Source: JAWKNZ01 sp041391425 (GTDB lineage: Bacteria; Bdellovibrionota_B; Oligoflexia; Oligoflexales; JAWKNZ01). From it: DNA of 64,000 nucleotides. The first letter of the stretch is position 1; each line of letters opens with the position of its first letter. Shown piece by piece: positions 27,121 to 35,885 of the stretch. The stretch spans positions 9,088 through 73,087 of the forward strand of contig JAWKNZ010000016.1 of the NCBI GenBank assembly GCA_041391425.1. Direction: 5' to 3'. A model generated the notes under the pieces. It searched no databases. It saw nothing but the letters and a program-made list of their open reading frames with translations, and was not told the origin of the DNA. The position numbers were made by a program, and so were the translations under genes.

Positions 27121-27870
27121 ATGGATTCGCCTCAAGTAATGATTGTAGATGACTCTCCCCATATAGTGACTGCTATAAAAATGACAGTAGAATCATTAGG
27201 CTATGGTGTTGTTGGAGCCCATGACGGTGAGTCTGCTTTATCTTTTCTAAGATCTCACCCAAGCATACAACTTATTTTTTTAGATATTGGTATGCCTGTT
27301 ATGGATGGCTTTCAATTTATTAAAAAGATCAGTAGATTGAAGATTGAGCGTGAGCTTAAAATTTGTTTTATTTCGGGGCGTGGTGAAAAAGAATCTGTAG
27401 TGCAGGCAATCCTTTTAGGAGCTGATGACTATATCGTTAAGCCTATCGACGAACCAATTTTAATTGCAAAGTTACATAAGTTTTTGACAAATGTTGAAAA
27501 GAAGGATGGTGGCTTTGCTAAGCTATCTGTTAACCTCCAAGCTTATATGCAAAATGCTTCTATTAGGCCCGATCTTTATATTACAGTTTTATCAGAGTCC
27601 CATTGGCAATGCCGTTGCAGCGCTAGGCTAAGAGAAAGCGAAATTTTTGAAATTGCAGTTCCTACCCTTGACAGCCTTACTGGAAAAAAAACGCTTTATT
27701 ATTGCCGTGTCGTACATTGTACTAAAAAAAGATTTGGCCTTTACTTGACTCAATTCGAATTAGTTGGTCTTCCAGAGCAAAATGCTATGTCTATCCGTTC
27801 GCTTGCTATTAAAGGAAATTTTATTGGTGATCAGGAAGAAGAGCAGGATGATTCTTTTTCTAAAGAGTGA
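27121..27870 (+). CDS. Response regulator: receiver plus PilZ-like output
   Basis: 249 residues. The N-terminal CheY-like receiver is complete: acidic pair D10-D11, phospho-acceptor D55 (IFLDIGMPVMDGF), Ser85 and Lys107 (YIVKPIDEP). The C-terminal half (about 130-225) is a beta-rich domain resembling PilZ (SARLRESEIFEIAVP then a second strand set), though the RxxxR c-di-GMP motif is not clear. The window also holds an HD-GYP gene, so c-di-GMP signalling exists, but no link is shown. A terminator-like hairpin follows. Confidence 0.8.
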   Translation: MDSPQVMIVDDSPHIVTAIKMTVESLGYGVVGAHDGESALSFLRSHPSIQLIFLDIGMPVMDGFQFIKKISRLKIERELKICFISGRGEKESVVQAILLGADDYIVKPIDEPILIAKLHKFLTNVEKKDGGFAKLSVNLQAYMQNASIRPDLYITVLSESHWQCRCSARLRESEIFEIAVPTLDSLTGKKTLYYCRVVHCTKKRFGLYLTQFELVGLPEQNAMSIRSLAIKGNFIGDQEEEQDDSFSKE

Positions 27871-27892
27871 TCTTTTATAATATATCCTTATG

Positions 27893-27942
27893 ACTCAGAC
27901 AAAAAAATATTGCTGTCAAAATATTATTTTTTTTGTCTGAGT
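27893..27942. terminator. Palindromic hairpin, likely bidirectional terminator
   Basis: ACTCAGACAAAAAAATATT pairs with AATATTATTTTTTTTGTCTGAGT (one small bulge) around a short loop. The A/T-run arms would serve transcripts from both sides: the response regulator and the convergent SnoaL-like gene. Confidence 0.7.
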
Positions 27943-27991
27943 GGAATTGAATTTTAGTAGGTGTATTTCGGCGGAATGTGAAATAAGGCAA

Positions 27992-28381
27992 TTACGGAGT
28001 AATGAGGTCATGCAAATGTAGAGTATCCATATATTCTTTTACATCAATCATTTTGCTATTTTTGACCTTAATTAAGAAGTGGTATTGGTTGTTATATTTT
28101 TTGCCATTAACATGGGTTCCGTGTGAAATTACTTCTGCTGCGACGCTATCGCCTTCCGCAATTGCGCTTACGACTTCCATTTTAAAGCCGGTGGGAAATC
28201 CCTTTGTTATTTGACTTACGACGACTAAATACTCTGACTTAGTTTTTGTACCAGAAAAAGGCAATGTGCCTGGTACCCACCAAGAGACGTTGTCGTCGAC
28301 TAACTTGAAAGCCGCATCGATGTCGCCGTTGGTGACGTTTAAAAAGAATGATTTTACAATTTCTTTATTAGTTTCTAACAT
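27992..28381 (-). CDS. SnoaL/NTF2-like protein
   Basis: 129 residues with the cone-shaped NTF2 fold pattern: KEIVKSFFLNVTNGDIDAAFKLVDDNVSWWVPG at the start, then beta strands AEGDSVAAEVISHGTHVNGK and NNQYHFLIKVKNSKMIDVKEYMDT. This is typical of SnoaL-like, ketosteroid-isomerase-related proteins, whose activities vary widely. It is divergent from the Crp-like fragment, with an overlap of a few bases at the 5' ends. Confidence 0.75.
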   Translation of the reverse strand: MLETNKEIVKSFFLNVTNGDIDAAFKLVDDNVSWWVPGTLPFSGTKTKSEYLVVVSQITKGFPTGFKMEVVSAIAEGDSVAAEVISHGTHVNGKKYNNQYHFLIKVKNSKMIDVKEYMDTLHLHDLITP

Positions 28382-28635
28382 TTGAAGGGATTAAATTTCG
28401 AAAGTTGTTTAAACGTCATCCGTGCTGGATTGATTTGGGGCGGATTTTGGCTGAAAAATATATGATCAATCGTGATAGTAGAGAAAAAACGTTGTTAATC
28501 GAAAGTGCAGCTGAAAGATATCAAAGTTTTTTACAACAGCATGCCTCACTAAAAGACCGTTTATTAGAATATGATATTGCATCGTATCTGGGGATTAACC
28601 CAGCGACGTTAAGTCGTATTAAACGGAAACAATAA
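28372..28635 (+). pseudogene. Truncated Crp/Fnr-type regulator (HTH half only)
   Basis: The reading frame is open only from 28372. The product contains the end of a Crp/Fnr regulator: AERYQSFLQQHASLKDRLLEYDIASYLGINPATLSRIKRK is the winged-helix part with its recognition helix. The entire N-terminal cyclic-nucleotide-binding barrel is absent because the oppositely oriented SnoaL-like gene occupies that space. The best available start is TTG 28405 with no ribosome-binding site. I read it as a remnant left by a rearrangement; a short stand-alone DNA-binding protein is less likely. Confidence 0.6.
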
Positions 28636-28843
28636 ATCCACCAGATTTGATGAAGCATTCGCAAGTAGGCCGACCTTTATTTTGCTACGGTCTACATTCG
28701 GCTATATTACAGACGATTTAGTTAATACAAGGTATTGATAATATTAGAAAATATTAGATATTTTAATATGGTCTAAATATTTGAGATATTTGTGACGATA
28801 AGCGTCCATATGGAGTTTTAATATCAATCGCTTAGGAGTGCAT

Positions 28844-30325
28844 ATGCGCTTATTTGGATATAACTTTGTAGTACTATTGGCTCTAGTTGGCAGTTTGTCA
28901 ATTATTTCGTGCTCAGAGAGCAAGGTTAAAAAAGCAAGTAGTAGGCAAAAATATGATGCGTCGTCATCTGGAGAGAAGAGTGGTGATGCTGTTGCTGACT
29001 CTAGTGATTGTAGTAATAAAAATGAGGCAGGTGAATGCCTTGATGAGCCATCAATTGTTAAGGAAGTGGCTGATATAGACTGTACAGATCAGCAGCTTAC
29101 TGCTGATGAACAGGAAATGTGTCAAGAGGAAAAGGATAAAGGCGTTTTTTGTGATGTGGCAAATGGGTATGTTAATGAAAATGGCGAATGCAAAAAAGTA
29201 AGCTGTGATAGCACATTAGATAAGACTTCTTGTAAGGTCGCTCTAGGCGGTGGTGAAGGAATGTATGAACGTAGCTGTGTGAATGATGCATGGCAAGATG
29301 ATACCAGTAGCTGTGTATTGTCGAAGTGTAGCGATACAAACTATGTACTAAATACTCTTGTCAACACTTGCGATAAAATTGAAATCTGTGACACTGATGC
29401 TGGCTTTGAAATGATTGATGGAAAATGTGTGAAAGTAATCTGCGATACCTCGGTACCACGTACTAGCTGTAGTGTTTCGACCGGAGGAGGGATTGGTGAG
29501 GTCCCGCGTTCTTGTGTACAGGGTGAGTGGGTCAATGATCAAAAGGCATGCCTTCTGACTAAATGTAATGATGATAAATATTCTTTAAGTGTAGCCACAA
29601 ATAGCTGCGATTTGAAGCCATTGGTACTGACAGTCTCTACCTTTGAAAATGGGCCTTCCAAGAGTACATTTGCTCCTTATGAGCCGGTTTATTTTAAACT
29701 TGAGAATGCTTTTGAGGCTGCTGAATTATGCATTACAATGGAAAATGATCTACCAGCTTGTGCTAGTGATGGGCCAGGATGGGAATATTCCTTGGATAAT
29801 AGTTCAGGATATTACAAAGTTGGTACAACTTATAAGTCGTCCCCTTGGTTTAGTGCATATTCCACCCCCGCAAGCCAGCGTTACATAATTTTTGCCCGAC
29901 TTGTAAATCGCAAAGAAACGACTGTATATGTCAATGCAGCAATTGCTAAGGCTATTATGCCGGTCGCGAGTGCATCACTTACTGCTAGTGGTAGTTCCGT
30001 CGTGACTGTGGATAGTAGAAGAGCTTTTTATGTGCGCGGAGATAATTTAGGTTATGAGTCGATAAAAGCTGGTATGGATACAGGTGAGAAGAACGCTGCT
30101 GTTTGCTTTGCTGTAGAAGGGGATGCTAAGTGTGATAATCTTCTCAACTTTACCGATCTAAGTATAGATGCCTCTTGGAGCTATGATCTCAGTTATGCCG
30201 GTGGCAAAGGTCGATGGACTGGAAAATTTGAAGCTAATACTGTTCCCCCCGGAATTTATAAAGTTTATTTTTATAATAAACGTCATAATGTTAAGAGTAC
30301 TTTACTTAAAGTAACCGTAAAATAG
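28844..30325 (+). CDS. Cys-rich lipoprotein with two tandem repeats
   Basis: About 493 residues. Signal peptide with lipobox SIISC, an acidic/Ser-rich spacer, then two copies of a module of about 60 residues (roughly 118-178 and 197-257). Each has the form CD....TSC.V..GGG.G...RSCV...W..D...C.L.KC.D..Y.L....N.C, probably disulfide-bonded. The rest is beta-rich without known motifs. The start ATG 28844 is chosen over GTG 28838 because AGGAG lies five bases before it. Surface location is inferred; function unknown. Confidence 0.75.
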   Translation: MRLFGYNFVVLLALVGSLSIISCSESKVKKASSRQKYDASSSGEKSGDAVADSSDCSNKNEAGECLDEPSIVKEVADIDCTDQQLTADEQEMCQEEKDKGVFCDVANGYVNENGECKKVSCDSTLDKTSCKVALGGGEGMYERSCVNDAWQDDTSSCVLSKCSDTNYVLNTLVNTCDKIEICDTDAGFEMIDGKCVKVICDTSVPRTSCSVSTGGGIGEVPRSCVQGEWVNDQKACLLTKCNDDKYSLSVATNSCDLKPLVLTVSTFENGPSKSTFAPYEPVYFKLENAFEAAELCITMENDLPACASDGPGWEYSLDNSSGYYKVGTTYKSSPWFSAYSTPASQRYIIFARLVNRKETTVYVNAAIAKAIMPVASASLTASGSSVVTVDSRRAFYVRGDNLGYESIKAGMDTGEKNAAVCFAVEGDAKCDNLLNFTDLSIDASWSYDLSYAGGKGRWTGKFEANTVPPGIYKVYFYNKRHNVKSTLLKVTVK

Positions 30326-30951
30326 CCTTGAAACTTGGTATTTGTCCTTGATATACTCTGCTCCAGATAAATTCAATAGAATTGCTGGAGCATATGACTG
30401 ATATCTTTTCTACGGAAATGTAACTATTCAGCGTATTTTTTATCTGATCGATTCAAAGCCTTGACTGCCCGTCATCCTGAGAGAAGCGAAGGATCTCGAA
30501 ATTGCGAAATAGATCCTTCGCTTCTCTCAGGATGACGATGTATCAAGCGACATATTGAAGGGAAAAGATACGCTGAATAGTTACGAAATTATTTTTTCAT
30601 AAATTGCAATACCCTTGCCTTTCTCATGCCTTGAACCTCTCATGCCTTGGCTCTCTCATTATGGCTATAGTCAGATAGAATGGTTGCAGCTCAGATAGTG
30701 AGTGATTTTTATGAGTTGCCGAGATTTCTGGCTGAGAATAATAGTCGAATCCTATTTGCTCAAGCATAAAATATAAAAATATTGAACGTTATATCAAAAA
30801 CATAACGTTTCATAAGCATCGATTAATCTTTAGGTAAATTTAGGCATGATGTTTTTGTAACAGTCTAAAATAATTGATTTGAAATATTTTATTTAACTTT
30901 TCTTAAATTCAGCCGATCACTTCGTTGCGGTTTTATTAGAGGAGTCCGCAA
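30326..30951. other. Intergenic region carrying the nested inverted-repeat element
   Basis: No gene is seen between the two lipoprotein genes. Besides the element at 30420-30584, the remainder is AT-rich. The end of the gap carries AGAGGAG, the ribosome-binding site of the next gene. Confidence 0.4.
30420..30584. mobile_element. MITE-like nested inverted-repeat element (165 bp)
   Basis: Outer arms are a perfect 17-bp inverted repeat GTAACTATTCAGCGTAT (30420-30436) and its complement (30568-30584). Inside lies a second, perfect 27-bp hairpin (30470-30496 with 30511-30537; arms begin CGTCATCCTGAGAG) around a 14-base loop. The whole is flanked by the 5-bp direct repeat GAAAT (30415-30419 and 30585-30589), as a target-site duplication would be. 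No coding capacity, so if mobile it needs a transposase in trans. No second copy of the outer arms is in this window. Confidence 0.65.
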
Positions 30952-32451
30952 GTGCAAGAACAAAATCCAGAAAAAACAAATACTAACTTTTCTAAAAAAC
31001 TTATATTTAGAAAAGGAACGCGTTATTTCATGACACCGCTCTTTTGTAGATTGAAGAATGTGGTGTTGATTAGAATTTTATTGGCAAGCACAATTGCGTC
31101 TTGTTCAGGTGGAGCGTTTGGTCCAGAAAGCATGCTTAATCAAGGAAAGAAAAATTCCTCAGATTCAGAGGCGAATCAATTGCCGGAAGGAGACACGCAA
31201 AAGCCAGAAGAACAGGGAGATGAACCGGAAATTACCGAACCAATTTGGATTAATGGTGTTCTATTAACCTGTAATTGGCGTGGTGTCGAAGGGGAGCATG
31301 GAGTGGTTGTCGGTTGCGAGGCTCATAAAAATGATGCATTTATCGCCAAAGAGCGTGAGCAAATTATAAATTTTGACTGGAATATTGTTGATGTGCAAAG
31401 AGCCAATGTAAAGCATCTTTCTGAAGAAGTTGATCCGCAAAATCCAAATTTTGTCGAATTTGTTATCGACAGCTCGACTATAGCCGAAAGTCAGATAAGT
31501 GTTAAAATTAGTTCAAATGATAGTGAAGCCACTTTGTTGCTACCTTTTAAGGATGGGTTAGTTGGTTTTGAAGATGGGAGTTTAGAGCAGTGCTTTGCTA
31601 ATGAGAATATGACAGCAAGTGAATGTATGATCGCAGCCGGACTTATGAGTCGGCAAGGTGAGGTCTTAGATCTAACTTGTCCAGATGGTTATGTGCTGAT
31701 ACAGCCGTCTCCTGATGTTGGTACATATAAAGAATTTTGCGTGGCGAAATTTGAAATGAGCAAAGATTTGACTAGTGGAAAAGCTATAAGCCAGCCTGGT
31801 AATTTACCTTGGACATCTATTAACCAGGCAAATGCGAAAGCGGCTTGTACAGACTTGGGGTCTAATTACAAATTAATTGCAAATGAACAGTGGATGACAG
31901 TCGCACGTGCGGTTGAGAAAAATCCTAAAAATTGGGATTCTGCAAATGATGCGACTAAGCAACTGCCACAAGGAAATATTTTAAATAATGAAAAATTACC
32001 AGCTGGAGACGACTTCAGCCCTTGTAGTGGTCTTGATAGCTGTATAGCATCAGAGTGGACGGCAGTAAAAAGGACTATGGAGTTAGCAGATGGTCAAGTT
32101 ATCTGGGATCTTGTCGGCAATGTTGCCGAATGGGTAGATTGGAATCCAGGCCTTGGTCGAGCACTAACACCTGGGTCGCTTTTAAATCCAGATGGATTTT
32201 ATGAAATCAAAGACTCTACTGATGGCGTAAATATGCTTGGAAATACCTTCCGACCAGAAAATTTAGGCTTATCCCATAATCAAAATAAAATTGGAAAGTA
32301 TAGTTCTGGTATGTTGGCTATAGAAGGCGCAGCTCTGCGTGGAGGTGGGTATCGAGATACTAATTCTGCTGGCCCGTATTTTTTAAGCTTTAATTTTACT
32401 TATCTTACTGCTAACGACAATATTGGTTTTCGTTGTATTTATAGTCCTTAG
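30952..32451 (+). CDS. Lipoprotein with FGE/SUMF1 (C-lectin) fold domain
   Basis: 499 codons. GTG 30952 has GAGGAG seven bases upstream, but this makes a 27-residue extension before MTPLF; the lipoprotein signal proper (ILLASTIASC) starts there, so 31030 is an alternative. Residues about 260-499 have the formylglycine-generating-enzyme-like fold: FCVAKFEMS, YKLIANEQWMTVAR, WDLVGNVAEW and the terminal LRGGGY...DNIGFRCIYSP. The catalytic Cys pair of true FGE is not evident, so a binding rather than enzymatic role is likely. Confidence 0.75.
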   Translation: MQEQNPEKTNTNFSKKLIFRKGTRYFMTPLFCRLKNVVLIRILLASTIASCSGGAFGPESMLNQGKKNSSDSEANQLPEGDTQKPEEQGDEPEITEPIWINGVLLTCNWRGVEGEHGVVVGCEAHKNDAFIAKEREQIINFDWNIVDVQRANVKHLSEEVDPQNPNFVEFVIDSSTIAESQISVKISSNDSEATLLLPFKDGLVGFEDGSLEQCFANENMTASECMIAAGLMSRQGEVLDLTCPDGYVLIQPSPDVGTYKEFCVAKFEMSKDLTSGKAISQPGNLPWTSINQANAKAACTDLGSNYKLIANEQWMTVARAVEKNPKNWDSANDATKQLPQGNILNNEKLPAGDDFSPCSGLDSCIASEWTAVKRTMELADGQVIWDLVGNVAEWVDWNPGLGRALTPGSLLNPDGFYEIKDSTDGVNMLGNTFRPENLGLSHNQNKIGKYSSGMLAIEGAALRGGGYRDTNSAGPYFLSFNFTYLTANDNIGFRCIYSP

Positions 32452-32508
32452 CAGTTGTCAGATTCTTCTGCTATAAATGTATTATCGGTACACTATGCGT
32501 TATATAAC

Positions 32509-32670
32509 CCGGATCCGAATTTCTAGCCGGTTGCATCGTTGCTTCGTCGTCAGGAAATCTTCATGTACCAACATGTACACTGCGGTTTCCCTCCTCCTCG
32601 CGGCTAGCACCCGGCTAGAACTTCGACTCCGGTGAAAATACTACAGTTTTTCAAAAATTTCAGATCCCGC
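32509..32670. mobile_element. MITE-like element, copy A
   Basis: About 162 bp and closely similar to copy B at 49110-49272 in the opposite orientation. It contains TTGCTTCGTCGTCAGGAAAT, a CATGTACCAACATGTACA palindromic core and CAGTTTTTCAAAAA. Ends are imperfect inverted repeats (CCGGATCCGAATTTC and GAAATTTCAGATCCCG). ATATAAC flanks both sides (32502-32508 and 32671-32677). It sits tail-to-tail between a plus-strand lipoprotein gene and bioA. No coding capacity. Confidence 0.7.
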
Positions 32671-32736
32671 ATATAACTTGGCGTTAATGCTTCTTATCCA
32701 TTAGAAAATAATACATTCTTGAGATTGTACCAATAT

Positions 32737-34056
32737 TTATCGAGCTTCTTTGTGTAGTTCTTGCAAGGTGTGAGAAATTTGCGTTAAAGCGTACGTGCAT
32801 TCATCTTTTGATATTGTTAATGGAGGTACGAAGTAGACCGTGTTTCCGAGGGTGCGGAGCATGAGCCCGTTCTTAAGAGCAATTCTAGTGAAGTTGTTCG
32901 CTCGATGTGAAAAATAATCGCCAAAACCAGAGCCTGGGAGTTCGAAGGCTAAAATGGCACCAATACACCGGGGATTCTCTAAATTTAATTTTTTACCTTC
33001 ACTCGAAAGCCAAGATGAAAAATGTTTTTCAATATCTTGGGATTTTTCTATTAGATTTTCATTATGAACGATATCTAATGTAGCGAGAGCAGCACTGCAA
33101 GAAATTGGATTGGCAGTATAAGAATGTCCATGTAACAATGCTTTGGTTTTTGACTCATCTAAAAAGTGCTCGAAGATGCCATCGTGAGTAAGAGTTAAGG
33201 CTAAAGGCAGATTGCCGCCTGTTAAGCCTTTAGCGATGCAAACTATGTCTGGCTTGAGGCTCGCCCGTTTAAAAGCGAAAGAGGCTCCTACTCTTCCTAA
33301 ACCAGTGAAAACTTCATCAAATATTAATGGCAGATCGAATTGATTAGCCATTTTCTGCACTGCCTCTAAAAAAGAAAAGGGCTGTACAAGCATACCGCCA
33401 GCTCCCTGAACTAGAGGCTCAATGATAATGCCTGCTAACTCGTTATGGTGTTTCTCTAACAATGCTTTTAGATCTGCTATTTTGTCTTTTAGATCGAGTT
33501 CGCCATTTGGACAATAAACTGATTTATGCATAGTTGCAGGTTCTGCCCAGATAGTTTCAAAAAGCAGAGGTTTGAACATCCCATGAAATCCATCAGATTT
33601 ACCGACGGACATTGCACCTAGAGTGTCTCCGTGATAGCTTCCTTTAAATCCAAGAAATTTTGTACGCCCAAGTTCGCCACGATTGACAAATTTTTGAAAG
33701 GCCATTTTTAGGCCGACTTCAACAGCTGTTGAACCGTTATCAGAAAAGAAGACTTTGCTAAGATGGCTGTCGGCTAATGTGATAATTTTTTTCGCTAAAT
33801 ATATAGCTGGTGCGTGAGTGGCGCCGGCAAATATGACATGATCCAACTCTTGTTGCTGCTTTTTTATTGCAGCAGCGATTTCAGGACGTCCATGACCTAT
33901 GGTGTTGACCCACCAGGATGAAGAGCCATCGATGATTTTTCTACCATCTTCTAGCTCAAGGAAAATACCTTTTGCTTTTTTTAATAGAAGAGGAGGAGAT
34001 TGGCGAAAGTGCTGGGTATATGGATGCCAACAGTGTTTTTTATCTGTAAGCAGCAT
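32737..34056 (-). CDS. bioA: Adenosylmethionine-8-amino-7-oxononanoate aminotransferase BioA (possibly fused to BioD)
   Basis: Converts KAPA to DAPA in biotin synthesis. 439 residues from the ATG, the usual BioA length. WHPYTQHF opens the protein; SSSWWVNTIGHG, the aminotransferase core and the PLP lysine (AKGLTGG, about residue 272) are present. The frame is open for 48 further codons upstream of the ATG (to 34200), and these codons read as the C-terminus of BioD (GIPIFSFKELPPDGL). No good ribosome-binding site precedes the ATG. The gene may therefore be the second half of a bioD-bioA fusion. Last gene of the carboxylase/biotin operon. Confidence 0.9.
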   Translation of the reverse strand: MLLTDKKHCWHPYTQHFRQSPPLLLKKAKGIFLELEDGRKIIDGSSSWWVNTIGHGRPEIAAAIKKQQQELDHVIFAGATHAPAIYLAKKIITLADSHLSKVFFSDNGSTAVEVGLKMAFQKFVNRGELGRTKFLGFKGSYHGDTLGAMSVGKSDGFHGMFKPLLFETIWAEPATMHKSVYCPNGELDLKDKIADLKALLEKHHNELAGIIIEPLVQGAGGMLVQPFSFLEAVQKMANQFDLPLIFDEVFTGLGRVGASFAFKRASLKPDIVCIAKGLTGGNLPLALTLTHDGIFEHFLDESKTKALLHGHSYTANPISCSAALATLDIVHNENLIEKSQDIEKHFSSWLSSEGKKLNLENPRCIGAILAFELPGSGFGDYFSHRANNFTRIALKNGLMLRTLGNTVYFVPPLTISKDECTYALTQISHTLQELHKEAR

Positions 34057-34192
34057 TTCTTCGCTGTTACTGCTAGAGTCTCTTAATTTATCTAACTGCG
34101 TAAAGCAAAATGAAGCGAGGCTTTTTCCTTCATTTTGTAGTTCGGCGAGCCCATCTGGAGGTAGCTCCTTGAAAGAGAAAATAGGTATACCT

Positions 34193-34816
34193 CTATGTAA
34201 TTTGAATGCTTTCTAAGTTCTTGGGATTGTCTCCTCCACTTAGTATAATGCCGGCAATATTAAGCCCTCAGCTTGCAGGAGCTTAATACTTAAAGACGTA
34301 TGATTGATGACGCCGAGTTTATTTCTGGCTACTAAAATAGTTGGAATATCGGTGGTGCGAAGGTAGTCGATCCAAGTTTCACCATGCTCATTGATGGGAA
34401 CTTGCAGACCCCCGCACCTTCAATTACTAGAAAGCTATCTTCTGGAGTTGTTGTTAATATTTTAAAAAATTCACTGCAAAGAGTTGAAAGCTGTGGAGAG
34501 GGAGATTTTTCTAATTCTGCAGCTTGATCAGGGGAAAGTGGAGCTTGGTATTGATAGCAACTGGGTATATGCTTGAGGCCTTCGATTTTTTTTTGTACTT
34601 CTTTGAGATCATAATTCGCACCCCCTGATTGAATGGGCTTGTGATAAATAGGGGTTAGATGAGGCGCATTTTGTTTAATACCATAAATTAAGGCAGATGC
34701 AATTAGTGTCTTTCCTACGTCAGTATCGGTTCCGGTTATAAAGAGGGATCTTCTCTTTGCGCCTTTATATCCTGCTTATTTGTCGGCTTTTTTGTGCTTT
34801 GTTCAGATGAATGCAT
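34193..34816 (-). pseudogene. bioD: Dethiobiotin synthetase BioD, frameshifted
   Basis: Closes the ureido ring of biotin from DAPA, CO2 and ATP. No single frame covers it, but pieces in adjoining frames give FITGTDTDVGKTLIASAL (P-loop), YHKPIQSGG, LVIEGAGGLQVPINE, TILVARNKLGVINHT and LNIAGIILSGG, all BioD landmarks. The likely ATG (34814-34816) overlaps the pgpA tail. Four single-base losses are needed: near the start (CAAAG), in the G5 run of GAGG, in TTAATATT, and in CAAATT near 34200. After the last correction the frame runs into bioA without a stop. Assembly error is as likely as true decay. Confidence 0.75.
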
Positions 34817-34898
34817 AGATTACTCCCATGATGCAAGCACTTGTTATGCCAGCAATAATATCATCTAAAAGGGTTCCCAAGCTCCATGAACTTTTTTG

Positions 34899-35327
34899 TC
34901 AACCCAACCGATAGCTAGGGTTTCCATATATCAAAAATCCTAAAGAGGAGAAACTAAGAAATAGGTTTAAAAAATTAGGTGCGAAGATAACGCAGGCAAT
35001 GGCTTGGCCTATGACCTCATCACTGACAATACGTTTGTCATCATGACTTTTCCAAATTCTTTCAGTCTCTTTAATGCTCCAGTAAGCGATAGCAGATAAA
35101 ATAGCAAAAGAGATAAGCAGTATGATGATACTTTCTCCACCTAGCGGATTGTGTCTTTCCGATGAGAAGAAATTTGCTATGCCAATATGAAGAAGGGCGC
35201 CTAAAACTAAGCCAGGAAGGGAGCCAAAGGTGCCAGGAGCTTTTGGTATAAAACCAATGCCGCATGCTGTTGCAATAATAATGGCAGGTGATATTCTTTT
35301 ATCATCACTTCTAAATATGTCACTCAT
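34899..35327 (-). CDS. pgpA: Phosphatidylglycerophosphatase A, 3' end frameshifted
   Basis: Removes phosphate from phosphatidylglycerophosphate in phosphatidylglycerol synthesis. PKAPGTFGSLPG and the acidic RIVSDEVIGQ motif mark the family. The annotated frame ends in a wrong-looking tail. Adjacent frames give RIFDIWKP, AIGWVDKKVHGAW and LDDIIAGITSA, the conserved end of PgpA, so the true gene probably runs to the stop at 34803-34805. Three single-base losses in T and C runs are needed. The start ATG overlaps the biotin-carrier stop by four bases. Confidence 0.8.
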   Translation of the reverse strand: MSDIFRSDDKRISPAIIIATACGIGFIPKAPGTFGSLPGLVLGALLHIGIANFFSSERHNPLGGESIIILLISFAILSAIAYWSIKETERIWKSHDDKRIVSDEVIGQAIACVIFAPNFLNLFLSFSSLGFLIYGNPSYRLG

Positions 35328-35875
35328 TTTATTTTAGCCAATAAGTCATTTACGTTGACTTGGTCTCCTTCGTTTATTTTTATCTCACTTAGGATTCCCG
35401 CGATTGGGGCTATTATTTTATTTTCCATTTTCATTGCTTCGATTACGAAAAGAAGTGAACCAGCCGAGACTTGCTGATCATTCTTTGCTAAGACTTGCAA
35501 TACTTTGCCAGTCATGGGGGAGCGAAGTTTAGCTCCTTTTGCTTGCGCTGCTTTGTCTCGATTATCTTGACCAAAAACATAGCGTCCCACTTTACTATGA
35601 AGGACAAAAGGAGATCTGGTAGAAAATTCAATATCGATCTCGTGTTTGCCACTATCAATATTTTCTCTTAAATTCAAATAGCGTAAAGGCAAGGGACGTT
35701 CATATTTTTTGCCACTTGCCGCCTCTTCTATAAGGTAAAATGTGTTGGTATGCTTTTGCCAGCGAATGTGGATGACTTTACCATCAATAGTTGCTTGAAA
35801 CGGCAAGTCATCAGAAATACAGCTAGGTAGATTTAATTTGATATTTTCATTTTTAATATTTACTTGCCACTGCAT
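35324..35875 (-). CDS. Biotin carboxyl carrier protein of acyl-CoA carboxylase
   Basis: 183 residues. The last 75 form a biotinyl domain: LRSPMTGKVLQV, then VIEAMKMENKI with the biotin-accepting Lys of AMKM, then GDQVNVNDLLAKIK. The first 100 residues resemble the linker/BT region joining the carboxylase and carrier in fused alpha subunits. It lies 10 bases after the biotin carboxylase stop and should carry carboxybiotin between that enzyme and the carboxyltransferase encoded upstream. Confidence 0.88.
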   Translation of the reverse strand: MQWQVNIKNENIKLNLPSCISDDLPFQATIDGKVIHIRWQKHTNTFYLIEEAASGKKYERPLPLRYLNLRENIDSGKHEIDIEFSTRSPFVLHSKVGRYVFGQDNRDKAAQAKGAKLRSPMTGKVLQVLAKNDQQVSAGSLLFVIEAMKMENKIIAPIAGILSEIKINEGDQVNVNDLLAKIK

Positions 35876-35885
35876 ATAAAAATCC

